From: Ciona savignyi
Taxonomy: Eukaryota > Chordata > Ascidiacea > Phlebobranchia > Cionidae
Direction: 5' to 3'
Length of the DNA stretch: 64,000 bases
Assembly: GCA_000149265.1 (NCBI GenBank)
Contig: CH003429.1
Location: forward strand, 335,977-399,976
The notes under the pieces were generated by a model. The model made no database searches. It was not told the origin of the DNA and saw only the letters and a list, made by a program, of their open reading frames with translations. Of this stretch, positions 21,575 through 33,500 are shown piece after piece (the first letter of the stretch is position 1; each line of letters starts with the position of its first letter). The position numbers and the translations under genes were made by a program.

Positions 21575-23850
21575 ATGGCTTTAAGCATAGTTTCATACAA
21601 CGTTGCGGGCCTTAGAAACAACAAGAAACGTAAATCCATTTTTAATTTCTTAAAGCTTAAGAAATATGCTATTATTTTTTTACAAGAAACACATGGCTCT
21701 AGCGACGTAGAAACACTTTGGGAATTAGACTGGAAAGGCGAAATACTTTGGGCTCATGGTACCACCAAAAGTCGTGGGGTGGCGGTATTATTTGACAAAC
21801 AACTGTCGTACCAGATCACCAGTTGCAATGCAGATCCACTTGGACGATATCTAATCATCGATCTTAAGCTAAATGAGCTCGCTCTGTCGGTGGTAAATCT
21901 TTATGGTCCAAATAAAGATAATCCCGCATTTTTCACAAACGTTTTTAAAATAATTAACGACCTGCAATAACCGCGAGATACAGTTATAGGAGGGGATTTT
22001 AATTTAACGCTCGACCCCAAACTTGACAGAAATGTTCAAAAGAATACCAATAAAAACGCGACGGAGGTCGTTGCGTTAAACATGAGGGCACTTGGACTGG
22101 TCGACGCATTCAGAACAGCTAACGGAAAAGTAAAATCGTTTTCGCGTATTCAAACGAACCCGTACGCCGCGAGTAGAATTGATTTCTTCTTAATATCTCA
22201 AACGCTAACCTCCAAGCTACGCAAGGCAAGCATCGTTCCAAGCATTAAATCTGACCATAGTATTGTTACCATTGATCTATCTCTAACACCTACATCACGC
22301 GGAAGAGGATACTGGAAGTTAAATGTTTCTGTTCTTTCAAATCCTCGTTACATTCAAACAATTAAGGAAGCGGTAAACGACTTTTGCAGAAACAACCCTA
22401 CTCTCTTGGTCAACCCAAACTTAAGATGGGACGCTTTAAAATGCCACATCAGGGGTGTCACGATTAAGTTTTGCACCGAGCAGCGCAGAAAACACGAAGC
22501 TGTTCAAAAACAATTAGAAACAGCTATTCAAACTATAGAGCTGAAAATAGCTTCGGAGGGTAATTCCCCCAAGCCCGATCTCTTAGAAAACCTAAATGTC
22601 CATGAAAACGAGCTAACCGCCCACGTTGATAAAAGAACTGCAGGCGCTATCATAAGGAGTCGAACCCGGTGGGTCGAAAGTGGAGAGAAATGTACTAAAT
22701 ATTTCCTTAACCTTGAAAAAATACACGGTGCAAAAGGAGCGATTTCTCGACTGAAAACCGACGACGCAATTTTAACCAACCAAGCAGATATATTGCACGA
22801 AATTACTGCCTTTTACACCACACTCTATAAAGAAGACTTTACCTGTAAACCACCCGATGCGAACGGCAAAACATTTAGCGTCCCTTAATATACCACGCCT
22901 TAGCGATGACCAAGCGGGTACTTTAGAATCTGAAATTACCGAAGAAGAATGTCTTGTCGCTATCAACTCAATGTCAAATTATAGAAGTCCTGGTAATGAT
23001 GGATTTTGCCATGTCACAAATTACCGTCCAATCACACTCTTGAACGCTGATTATAAAATCATAGCAAAAGTTATTAATAATAGACTAAAAACATTTCTTG
23101 ACATACTGATCTGCAAGGATCAGAACGGTTTTATGAACGGTCGCTACATAGGAAACAATCTACGGTTGATATTTTATATGATAGACTACTGCGACACGGA
23201 GAATCTTCCTGGAACAATCATCTCGGTTGATAAGTTCAAGGCATTTGATACACTCAGTTGGAGCTTTTTAATTAAAGTACTAAAAGCGTATGGTTTCGGA
23301 GACCGCATAATACAGTGGGTAACAACCATTTACGCCAATCCTAGCTGTTCAGTAATAAACAACGGTCATTTTTCCAAATACTTCCCGATTCGGAGAAGTG
23401 TCAGACAAGGAGACCCGCTATCCCCGACACTTTTTATTCTGGCAATAGAAATTATGGCAATAGAGCTACGGTCCTTCCCGTTTAGGGGAATTAAATGTGG
23501 GGAAAAAGAAATTAAACTGTCACTACTGGCTGATGATGCAACCATTTATACTAAAGGCGACCAATATGACTTTGCCCAAATCTTTAAAATTATAGACGAA
23601 TTCGGGAAAATGGCTGGAACCAAAGTAAACATCGCAAAATCCAATGCTTTCTACGTTGGAAAAAAACGGGACTGCTTGTGCAAACCAATGCTGTCTGAAG
23701 GTCTAACGTGGCCAGCAGATCAAGTCAGATATCTGGGTATCTTAATACCACCAATCAACACCAGCAATAAAAAAATGTCTGAATTTAATATATCCCCCTT
23801 GATAAACAGAATCTCTACAAGGCTAAATATGTGGTCCGGGCGAAGACACC
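21575..23850 (+). pseudogene. LINE ORF2 remnant: endonuclease and reverse transcriptase
   Basis: Endonuclease motifs in order: SYNVAGLR (21590s), FLQETHG, GGDFNLTLD and SDHS (about 22250). An in-frame TAA at 21968-21970 interrupts it; the same frame continues on both sides. A frameshift near 22860-22885 moves the frame before SLNIPRLSDDQ. Reverse transcriptase motifs are NYRPITLL, SVDKFKAFDTLSW (motif A), RRSVRQGDPLSPTLF (motif B), LLADDATIY (motif C, Leu where Tyr or Phe is usual) and NIAKSNAF. Between NDGF and HVTNYRP the family's usual stretch before NYRP is missing, a deletion of several dozen codons. Confidence 0.85.
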
Positions 23851-24080
23851 TATTTAATGATTTTATCCTTATGTACTGCAAAATTTAACAAAAACAAGTA
23901 TCTACACGGCAGTTTCTTATGCAAACTATCAACAAGCGTACGCTTTCACTCAAGCGTGACGAAGCTCGTTGACCTTCCATTATATAGTATTCTATGGTTA
24001 ACCTTGAACAAAGGCAGCGAAAGCGGAACTCCTGTTTCAAAGTAAGGTTTGTAAGGAACAATCGCACAAGATAGACCAAG

Positions 24081-25082
24081 ATGCCGCTACGATCTAATGA
24101 TGTAATGCAGCTGCTGGTGACTTTAGCACAAGAGGAAAATATCCAAGTGACGGTGACTCAAGCACTACGTGGTGGCCTACTTGCTGGTGGTGGTGCGCTT
24201 GTTGGTGGTTTAATTGGAGGGCCTGTCGGCATAGCATTTGGTGAGCTTACTCTATGATATTCATACTGTACCCCGTGCATGGAAAAACACAATAGCGTTA
24301 CCAACTGGACAATCATAAACTTGTAGCAAGTACCATAATGCTTTTTATTCCATAGATTACACACAAAAAGCTGCACGTGCCAATTGAATAGAACATTGTT
24401 ATATCAGTGGATAATAAAATATATTTGTGTGCTTAATATAATAAATGTGATCATTCAAATAAACGACTATATGATATTAAGTAGTTTGGCCCCCATTTTG
24501 TAAAAGTACCCCATTTCGTCCATAGCAAATGATGACAGTTTACTAGCTCCACACATCCAGTGGGTAACTTTCTGCACAGAAATGACCATGGACATGGCAG
24601 CTAACAGGCATTGCTTTGATCCAATGGGGGTTCACATCTAAAAAAATAACACCCAGCGCATTCAGTATACAACTTTACAGATTGCATTCGTGTCCGTTGA
24701 ATCTACATTTATTTTAAACCTTAAATAAAGGTATTGGGCTTTTGTTTGGTTAGACAGCCACTACATGGTGTAATTCAAAGTTCAACAATTGTATTTAAAA
24801 TGTAAAACAATTCATGATGTCACAGGTGCCAGTGTTGGGGGATTAGCTGCGGTTGCTACCAGTCAAGAATTTAAACCTTTGTATGTCGTCATAAAACAGC
24901 TTCCTGCCCCACAAAAGAAGGAATTAGAGAGGCGAGTGATGAATATAATATCGGGCTTTGAGCTACAGGATGGACTGGCACTGCTAGCTCTGGTAAATGG
25001 AAGTGCTGCCATCAAATTAAAGATCATCTTGGCCATGACTGACTTCTTCACTTCCAGCTTGGGTTACCAAATTAAGAAATAA
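24081..25082 (+). CDS. C19orf12: C19orf12 homologue (glycine-zipper membrane protein), two exons
   Basis: Exons 24081-24240 (donor GTGAGC) and 24826-25082 (acceptor TCACAG) join in phase to 138 codons plus TAA, the size of human C19orf12. The N-terminus resembles the family's start (short helix with LLVTLAQEE). Residues 31-50 are a glycine zipper (GGLLAGGGALVGGLIGGPVG), followed by GGLAAVATSQEFKP, matching GGLLGAWMTSGQFKP of the human protein. LPAPQKKEL and the ALVNGS block are also shared. The family localises to mitochondria, ER and contact sites, and mutation in people causes MPAN neurodegeneration (established knowledge). The start is the first ATG of exon 1. About 145 bp immediately upstream, with a TATATAG, is repeated at 25972-26116. 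Nothing else is coding nearby. Confidence 0.88.
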
Positions 25083-25216
25083 TTTTTTTTTCAAATCTTT
25101 ACCGTAGTTTATATTATTAATCAATGAATAATATTATCTTTATCCAATAATCAGTCGGTATGTTTGTTAAGCATTTCCTTAATCTTGTCTCCTGCTTTAC
25201 AATCCCTCATTGATAA

Positions 25217-25222
25217 AATAAA
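25217..25222 (+). promoter_or_regulatory. Polyadenylation signal AATAAA of the C19orf12 homologue
   Basis: An AATAAA hexamer 135 bases after the TAA at 25080-25082 on the plus strand. Confidence 0.5.
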
Positions 25223-25564
25223 ATTTGTCTGTTTTGCCGATGTTTTCTTTCGTCCTCTGATCGAGCTAAACCAGCTCGTAATATGTTAAAAAACGATCTT
25301 TTGTCCGCATTAGAACGCTTCTTGTTAGTCCGAGCACTTTCAAAACATGCAGGCACAGAACAATGTTAAGGCATAGAGGGTGGAGTGAAACAAAATACTA
25401 GGATACTTTAAAGAAGAACAAGTAAAAAATTAAATTTTATTTTTGAAATATAATCAGAAAACTTTTTATCCTTTTATAATAGTATTAAAAAACTAAAGTT
25501 TTACATATGGTACGCTTTCGGCGTATTCTATTTACAAAATATTACTTTGACGAATAAGGATTGG

Positions 25565-25860
25565 AGGATAGGATATTCATCTTTATTCCCTTGAATGGGA
25601 AAACCAAGGGGGTTAACACACGGGCAATCGTCAGATCACCTCGCGCCCATCGTCGGGTTACCGGAGCTATTGCAGTGTGTTGTATATGACAGACACGTTC
25701 CTTCAATTTGGTAGAACCCAATAATCCGCTGGGTTCAGGCAATGTCCGTAAAGTGCCTTGCCCAAGGACACAACCGACTAGCTTGCGATCAGTTTCGCAC
25801 CTTCAACCTTTCGATTGAAAGGCGACGCACTTATAACCGTTAGACCAACGGGCCGGACAG
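25565..25860 (-). mobile_element. tRNA-derived SINE (family 1), complete copy
   Basis: On the minus strand it begins with CCGGCCCGTTGGTCTAACGG, then GTGCGTCGCC, a B-box-like segment, CTTGGGCAAGGCAC, ATAGCTCCGGTAACCCGAC and a tail with ATCCTATCC. This is the best local reference for the family. Confidence 0.8.
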
Positions 25861-25971
25861 TAAACTATTGCTTATTAAACTAATAGGTTAGCCAAACCAT
25901 ATCTGCAACATATGCATACAGTGACAACTATTTAGATAAAATCGCGCTCTAAAACTGCATATATTCCATGA

Positions 25972-26116
25972 TTTTATCCTTCTATACAGCAAAAATACAC
26001 AAAAACTGGTATCTTTACTGCGGTTTCTTATGTAAACTATCACCCACCAAGCGTACGCTTTCACTCAAGCGTGACGAAGCTCGTTGACCTTCCATTATAT
26101 AGTATTCTATGGTTTC
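25972..26116 (+). repeat. Second copy of the C19orf12 upstream segment
   Basis: ATGATTTTATCCTT through CCATTATATAGTATTCTATG matches 23857-24002, with CGTACGCTTTCACTCAAGCG and TGACGAAGCTCGTTGACCTT identical. No coding sequence follows this copy. Confidence 0.75.
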
Positions 26117-26196
26117 ATATAAAAACCTTTCCCACGTGACAAACCACTGTTCGAGCTAATAATCATAATGCATTCAAACAATTTCAACAATTATTA

Positions 26197-27350
26197 GGCG
26201 GTTTAGCTCGGTGGCTTAGTGCGTCGCATTTTACCCTAAGAGTTTTTGGTTCAAAACTGGTCGCTATTTAACCCTTTCACCACGACGGAACTTTTGCCGT
26301 TTTTGGCACTTTTGAGTAAGGTTGCTTTGACCTTGTTTGCTGCGAATACTGTTGGACTTAGGGAAAAATAATCTATTACAAAGTTGTCCAGTAGATAATT
26401 TTCTACAAATTAGTATTTTTATTTTTTTGATGACGTCGTATAATTTGTAATGACGTCATAACCAATGCTTCATACTCTAATTACTCGTTACTGGTAGCTT
26501 GTAGAAGATAGTAATGTATTACAAAGTTGTTCAAAATGAAATTTCCTACAAAGTTACGTCGTTTATTTTTTGATGACGTCAACTAAGCGTGATGACGTCA
26601 AACATGACTGACAAATATGGCATTTCATCACCAGAATCACTGTCGGCTTCGTTCATGCTAGCAGCCTGATCGGCTGTAAACTACCGCGAAGTTGCCATAT
26701 TTCTTCTGAATATCATAAAATAATTGAATAACAAACAAAACAAAGACGAAAAAAATGAATAAATATCAATAGTAATTAGAGAAAGTCATATTTACATATG
26801 TATACATATATTGTTGAAAGATCGAAAATGACTGGTAAAAGCGAAAACAAAGATGGCTACTGCTAGTTTTATTCTCACAGCAACTAGTGTAACAGTTTTA
26901 ACTCCCCAGAACACAAAAAAGCGATTGTTTACCTAAAAGTTAAACTAGATACAAAAATTTTTAAGAAAAATGTTTGGAGCAATATTACTCAAAAATTTTA
27001 AATGTAAAGGTTATGTTTTTATGCGGTATTTCGAAAGATCTATTCAAATGCTTTTTAAAAATATAAAAACTAGAAAAATCCCCCCAAGAAACGACTGAAT
27101 TGTGCATTTTTTTTCGGGGACACTTCTAGGTTACAAATATGTAACCGTCGTGGTCTAAGGGTTAATCGGTTGTGTTCCTGGGCAAGGTACTTTGCGGCCA
27201 TTGCTCGAGATCTTACCAAATTAAAGGAACGTATCTATCATACACAACACACTGCAATAGCTCCGGTAACCCGACGGTGGGTGCGAGGTGATCTGACGAT
27301 TGCCCGTGTGGTAACTCCTTTGTATTTTCCGATTCATGCGATAAAATGAT
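26197..27350 (+). mobile_element. tRNA-derived SINE split by the piggyBac-like element
   Basis: The head is at 26197-26271 (GGCGGTTTAGCTCGGTGGC, GGTTCAAAACTGG). The rest (TCGGTTGTGTTCCTGGGC, CTGCAATAGCTCCGGTAA, tail) resumes at 27166. A sister copy reads CGCTAGTTAATCGGCTGTG uninterrupted. Confidence 0.75.
26272..27161 (+). mobile_element. Non-autonomous piggyBac-like element (890 bp)
   Basis: Flanked by TTAA on both sides (26268-26271, 27162-27165). The left end CCCTTTCACCACGACGG and the inverse of the right end CCCTTAGACCACGACGG match at 15 of 17 positions. TTAA targets with CCCT termini are the mark of the piggyBac superfamily. No open frame longer than chance, so it is a MITE. It sits inside a tRNA-derived SINE whose halves lie at 26197-26271 and 27162-27350. 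Confidence 0.85.
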
Positions 27351-27360
27351 TTTTCTATTT

Positions 27361-29065
27361 AAATCTGACCATACCGAATTAGGGACGGAAACTTAACTAT
27401 GATCAATAAGTGACTTTATTTTTAATTATCGAGGACAAACACACATTGAAAGCGTATTACAGACATAGAGATACTAATATACATGATTACAACACGAAAT
27501 CGCACTTCTATTATATTTGATTTCTATGGGAGATAACAACGATTCCAACAAAGCCATAAGACGTCCCATAAAACGGATTGGTTCGGTTGTGTGGTCGAAT
27601 GGTCAACGAGTCTGATACAAATACCGAACTTTTTATACAAAAAACGCTCCTGGTGACAAACCGATCATGGGTTCGAATCTTGGCTTGGTAAACAATATAA
27701 AACACAGGTTGGATTGTCTCTGTGGCTCAAATAACCGTAAGCTGGCTTTCTAATCCCTGGGTTGGAGCATTTATAGAGGTTTTACCTGAGGTTTGGGGTC
27801 ATGTGCGAGGGGAGCATCACAACTCGAAAGAAAAATATAGATAATCAGAGCTTACGAAAAGCTTTAATTGGAATAGGAGGTTTATACTTGTAATAACGAC
27901 AAATTGTTTAATGGTGGGAATTGTCATTTTAATTCGTGTTCACAGATGGATAGTTAGAGTTATTGATGATAAACCAAAGTACCGGCTCCGGACCCATCAA
28001 CAAATTTGTTTGTTTGGTTGTTCGGTGCAAATTGCATTGAAACCAGTCGTTTGTGTATTGTTCATATTTGCCTTTTGTGTACTGTCAGCTCAAATACCAA
28101 TTGGCAAACTTGGACCCAATATCAGGATTTGAATTTATATGGTGATCCGTTTTGTAAATTTTATTATATTTTATTTCATCCGGCCGGTGTCGCCATTGAG
28201 ACAATTTTTGTGGAAAATAAAATCCGGAAAAAGATGCAATTGAGTCAACGGGTTAGCAGGTTGAACGCAACGCTTGAAGTTCATTAATATATTCCTGCCT
28301 TGACTTCCCATATTGAACCAAATATTTAAATGAACCTAATCTGTCTCTTCACACATATATATCTTACTATATACACATTTAGTCGGGGGTTCTCGATAAC
28401 CTGTAGTCAGCAGCTCTCCAATATATGTATAAAATGCTTGTATTGACGTAAGCAGAATAAAATCACAACTACACTAAAACATAATACAAGGGTATATAAA
28501 ATGAAATGGGCGGTAAACTTTGGCGGTTTTTGGTGGGTAAGATAACGATAAATGCGACAGGTAGTTATTGTCAAAGAGTTGATTACTAGGGCATCATCAA
28601 ATAATCAGCGCACGCACCAAAATAAAACATGTAACACCTATTGGTGTTGTGTCCCGACTGCGGATATGAGGTTGGTCTCCGTCATGTACTACGTCCATGA
28701 TCTACGTCACATATTCTACGTCACATGTTCTACGTCACATGTATTACGACACATGTTGTAATGACTAAGGACTCGAACTACGCGATGAATTGGTTGATTT
28801 ATTCTGATCGGTTTGAACAAATGTCGCAGACTGCCTAAGTATTGTTGGCATATTATTACAACTTCGGCATCAAACAATCCCTAAAACATGATTGAAAGAC
28901 CGCAGTCTCTTCATATAAACAATCCCGCACAAAAAGTTAGTTTACTTGCTTCACGTGACCCCAGCAAACTCGCGATGATATACTATAAACACATTATGAC
29001 GTAATCTCCCCCTAAATGACGCTATCCGTGTTCGATCGACGTGTTCGATCGACGGTGTGTTGGCT
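27361..29065 (+). repeat. Diverged third copy (B) of the duplicated segment
   Basis: Aligns with the interior of copies A and C: GATCAATAAGTGACTTTA, GGACAAACACAC, a tRNA-like segment, the ACGTCACATGTT array near 28690 and CATTATGACGTAATCTCCCC near 28990. It is more diverged and lacks both ends of the segment. Confidence 0.65.
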
Positions 29066-29221
29066 CAAAATCATGAGCAACCTAGTGATCGACCTTGATA
29101 AGTGCTTCACCCGTCTATTTGCGCTACCTGTACATCTACGCCAGCTAGAATCTGCACAACATTATTCTAGCACTAGATGGCAAGCTGTATGACATTGCAC
29201 GGGAGATTGCTCCCTAATTGT

Positions 29222-29312
29222 CAGAACTGTACGGTCGTGTGACCGAATGGTTAACGCGACGGATACATTTCACGAGCAATGAACCAATTATGGGTTCGAA
29301 ACCAAGCCAGGT
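29222..29312 (+). repeat. tRNA-like dispersed repeat (family 2) with intact boxes
   Basis: GTGTGACCGAATGGTTAACG followed by TATGGGTTCGAAACCAAGC (B box). It does not fold into a proper cloverleaf by eye, so it is read as a retroposon head rather than a tRNA gene. Confidence 0.45.
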
Positions 29313-29574
29313 AAAAAACTCCAAACTGATGAAAATCGTTCATTTGTTTTTATTTTGTTTCGTGAATTCACGTGATAAAATGGTGATCGTCACTATTATG
29401 AAAGTATCATGCTGACCAAATAAAAAATCTTGAATCTTAAAAAATAATAGAAAAATGCTTTCATCTATGTTTCTTTTGCACCTTTGTCCGTGTAAAGGCT
29501 TCATCGGCTGTGAGATCTGTTACTTTCTAGATTCAAATCAAGTTGGTTCGCATGACTTAAACAATTATTATAGG

Positions 29575-30065
29575 ATAGGATATTCATGTTTATCCCTGTG
29601 AATAGAAAAATCAAGAGGGTTAACACATGGACAATCATCAGATCACCTTGCGTCCACTGTCGGGTTAACGAAGCTATTGCAGTGTGTTGTCTATGAATCA
29701 CACTTTTCTTTAATTTGGTATAATCCGCTGGATTCAGCGATTCAGGCAATATCCGTTAAGGGCATTGCCCAAGGGGTACCTCTAAATACTACAGGACCGC
29801 TTGGATCGCTTGGAGCGCTTGGGTCAATTAGATTGCTATGAAAAGTAATTCTAACCCTGCCCCAAACACTAATCTCAACCCCAGAACGAACTCTGACCCC
29901 AACCCTAACATTAATATCATGGCTTTAGTAATTACGAAGTGTAATAAGATATCCAAGCGCTCCAAGCGATTCAAGCGCTACATGTGATCCAAGCGGTCAT
30001 GTAGTATTTAGAGGTACCGTTGCCCAAGTACACAACCGGCTAGCTAGCGACCATTTTCTTACCAT
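29575..30065 (-). mobile_element. tRNA-derived SINE split by Mutator-like MITE copy 2
   Basis: The tail at 29575 and the body continue to TTGCCCAAG at 29773; the head part (ACACAACCGGCTAGCTAGCG) resumes at 30029 after the MITE. Confidence 0.7.
29774..30019. mobile_element. Mutator-like MITE, copy 2 (246 bp), inside a SINE
   Basis: Flanked by a perfect TTGCCCAAG (29765-29773, 30020-30028), a motif of the host SINE. Inverted termini carry GGTACCTCTAAATACTACA at both ends, with CGCTTGGA-type repeats next to them. Present in copy C of the large duplication, absent from copy A. Confidence 0.8.
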
Positions 30066-30442
30066 CGTATCTTAGCAAACATAGGAAATAATAAGAAATA
30101 TACACACCGCCAGTGATATATGTATTTCACCAGCACGTTTAATATTTATTTTAAGATTTTTCTAGTGTGTTAAAAAAAATAGTTTACCCCATATACTGGT
30201 AGTTAAAACTTAACACCGGTGAAACGAAATACGCACACCATGCACTGCACATCATATAAATATGAAACTGGTTAATTTATAATTTATCGAGCTGATGAAA
30301 TGTGCCAGACAGACTTCGCAATCGGTTGTAAAACTCAAAATATCGTGACGTCATTTACAAAAGGGGGTTTTATAGAAAAAAAAATTCTCTCGTGCAAAAT
30401 TAGTCTTTTCCCTCGTAATCATTCAAACGATTTAATCCATTA

Positions 30443-30595
30443 TGCGGCCGTTTAGCTCGTTGGGTTAGTGCGTTACCTTTTAGCTTAAGAGTTTTAGGTT
30501 CGAAACTGGTCGCTAGTTAATCAGCTGTGTTGCCCGTGTCATAGCGTTTCTTGTGTTTTTCGATTCACGGCGATAAACATAAATATTCTATCTTA
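30443..30595 (+). mobile_element. Short tRNA-derived SINE, copy in segment C
   Basis: Paralogue of 17579-17735 through the large duplication: GCGGCCGTTTAGCTCGTTGG, GGTTCGAAACTGG and the short body. Confidence 0.6.
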
Positions 30596-33500
30596 TTAAA
30601 TCTGATAAAATTGAGTTACGTATTGTAGCTTAACTATGATCATGCAATAAGTGACTTTAATTTTATTATCGGGGACAAACACACTTTGTAAGGCTTATAA
30701 CAACACGGTATCGCATTGGTGTTATATTTGATTTCTATGGTAGTTAACAACGATTTCAACCAGACCAATTGTTTGGTTGAAATCTCGTGTGGTCGAATGG
30801 CGGGCGCGGCTGATACGTGTATCAATTTGTATACAAAACCTGATCCTGGTGATTGTTTAAAGTTAGAGTGAATACCAATTGGGAAACCTTGGACCAAACA
30901 TCAGGATATAAATTAATATGTTGCGCCATTTTGTGAATTTCATTATAATTTATTTTATCCGACTGGTGTCGCCATTCAGACATTTTGGCGGAAAATAAAA
31001 TCAACAAAATGGTGTTGGTACGGTCGTGTGGCCGAATGGTTAGCGCGACCGATACATATACCGACTACAAAAACGGTTCTAGTCACGAGGCCTGGTTTTG
31101 CATTTTGGTTATAATTTTGCATTTGAGTCAACCGCGTCGGAAGCTGGACAAACCGCTTAAAGTTATTGATATGTTCCTGCATTACCTCCCGATACCCTCA
31201 AATGTTGAACCAATTATTCACATTGACACAATCTACCTCTCCTAACATAACTATTGGTGTGATGTCTCGACTGCGGATATATAGTGGTCTACGTCATATG
31301 TACTACGTCACATGTACTACGTAACATGTTATAATGTTACAACCTCGGAAACGACTACGTGAGAAATCGGTTGATTTATTTTGATCGGCTTGAGTAAATG
31401 TCACGACTGGTTTCCAAGTTTGTCTTCGGTATTTCTTCGTCTGCGGGGGCTCATAGTGTAGATTGTGCCACCAGTAGTGTTGGCATAATATTACAACAAA
31501 TACATAACCCACTTCGGTATCAACTAATCCCTTAAATATGATTGAAAGATCGCCTACCAATAAACAACCCCCCCTCAATCCCTCACAAAAAGGTCAAAAC
31601 TTGCTTCACGTGAGCCCAGCAACGCGCGATGATATACTATAAACACAATATGACGCAATCTTCCCCTAAATGACGCTATCCGTGTTCGATCGACGCTTGG
31701 TGTGTTGCCTCAATATCAGGAGCAAATTAGTGATGTGTAATCGACCTTGATAAGTGCCCCACCTTTTTATCTGTGCCACCTGTCCATCTGAATCACCTGT
31801 CCATCTGTACGACTTGTTATCTGCGCCACATGTACATTTGCGCCACCTAGAATCTGCGCGATACCATCCTAACACTAGATGGCGCGATGTGTCACATTGC
31901 ACATTAGATTGCTCGCCCACCGGTTGAAACTTAAATTCTTAAAACTTCGATTCTACGAAAATCATTCAACGTTAATGGATTGTTATGAAACAAATGAATT
32001 CACATATAGGTAACGCAATATTTCACTGCGATGTTCCCGCCGTGGCTGGATACAAGCAATTGGGGATAAAGTTGTCAGGAAAATGACAAGTTTAAGCTTA
32101 ATTACACACTCGGCTGACGAAATTATGTATCACGTTTTGAAACCTATGGCTCCAGCAATAGGATTTGAAAATGGTACGTCACCCGGTTTGACCTTTCACC
32201 TAAAGTGCTTCCGATGAGGCCATTGTAAATTAGCATCAACAGAATGTACAGAGACCGTTGCAACTGAGCAAAAATGCAACTTTAGTGTTTGTCCGTCCGT
32301 GCTATTTCCGAAGGACTTTATGTTGTATTTAAAACCTTGATAAACACATCATCCACCTTTCCAAAGCCTCAATCATAGACATTTATGATCGCGAATCGTG
32401 TCGAATTACCGGATCCATTTTAACATTTTGCCCGAAATGTGAAAACCACGAAGACATGAAACGGACCAAGACCTTCCAAGAAGTTTTTGGTCTCAAAAAA
32501 AGATGTCAAATGCTTTAAATTAAAGGATTTTGTCGTGTTTTTAAAGCAGTTTATGTCGAAAAATTGCTGGCTACAACTCGCAGTGACGTGTTTTCCTAAC
32601 CGATATGTACTTTATTTTCAATTACTATATTTTCTCGCGCATTAAGACACGATTCTGACACTTTGGTATATTTAGAACGGCGCGCCTATTTCGATCGGTT
32701 GTACTTTGGCATAATTTAGGGAAGTTTACAATCAGATAAAGTCAGTTCACGGGAGACATAATAGCTAGGTTGGATGGCTCCTCGTGGGTGGGACGACGAC
32801 ACTGATAATTCACTCCTTGGTGGTTGGTATCACTTACGCACGTTGGGTTGGGTTTGATCTCACAACCTTATATCTGGTGTCCATGTGTCACATACCCAGC
32901 TAAGCAAGCATAGGTCATGTTATTATTACTATCTCTGGTGAAACAGCATCTTATGTCGCGATTAGCTGCTAATCAAGTTAAACAAATATTTTAAAATTGT
33001 TTTTCGGATTAACAAGAAATTTTCACGAGCGAATTCAGCTTTACGAGACATTTGTTTCGACAGTTTCCACAACCCCCACCCCCCAATGTCCCAGAAGACA
33101 CTATGATTGATTGTGTTGCATCGAATAACGAAGCCGCCGATCCGATGACGACAAGTTCATGTTCCCCGGAGTAAATCGAGCCCACCAAGTAATTCATCAC
33201 GTGTCTCTTCGAAGTTGGAATTAACCTTTCGCATTTCGAGCTTAAATCGAGCGTCAAATCAAATAATCAAATTACTTAAAGATGTTGCAGGGGTTAGTAC
33301 GTTGTGCATACCAGGGGTCGTCAGCCTGCGGCCTTTTCATCCTTCTGATGTGACCCTTTTAATTTTATTGCTTCTGTTGCGATCGCTGAATAAGTTTAAT
33401 AACCATGCATGAAGTGAAACAAACAGAAGAACACTCGCGTCTTTATCTCACACAGTGTAGTTTTCCTTTTGTTGTTAAATATTATTAGTTTTGCGGCTCC

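Larger units (their letters stand above)
20815..23850 (+). mobile_element. Broken non-LTR retrotransposon (L1/Tx1-like LINE)
   Basis: A LINE copy in plus orientation directly follows the first copy of the 4-kb duplication, whose other copy ends at the same point and lacks the LINE. It has a cysteine-rich first open frame (about 20830-21508), then a second open frame with apurinic-type endonuclease and reverse transcriptase. The 3' end is cut off after the reverse transcriptase core (RLNMWSGRR). It is dead: frameshifts in the first frame, a stop and a frameshift in the second, and an internal deletion. L1/Tx1 placement comes from the RT block spacing and is an inference. Confidence 0.85.
29453..33455 (+). 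repeat. 4-kb duplicated segment, copy C
   Basis: Direct-orientation partner of copy A. It lacks the two insertions of copy A, has its own MITE at 29774-30019, and carries only about three units of the 14-bp array near 31290. Ends with GAACACTCGCGTCTTTATC, where copy A runs into the LINE. No gene found in it. Confidence 0.85.
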
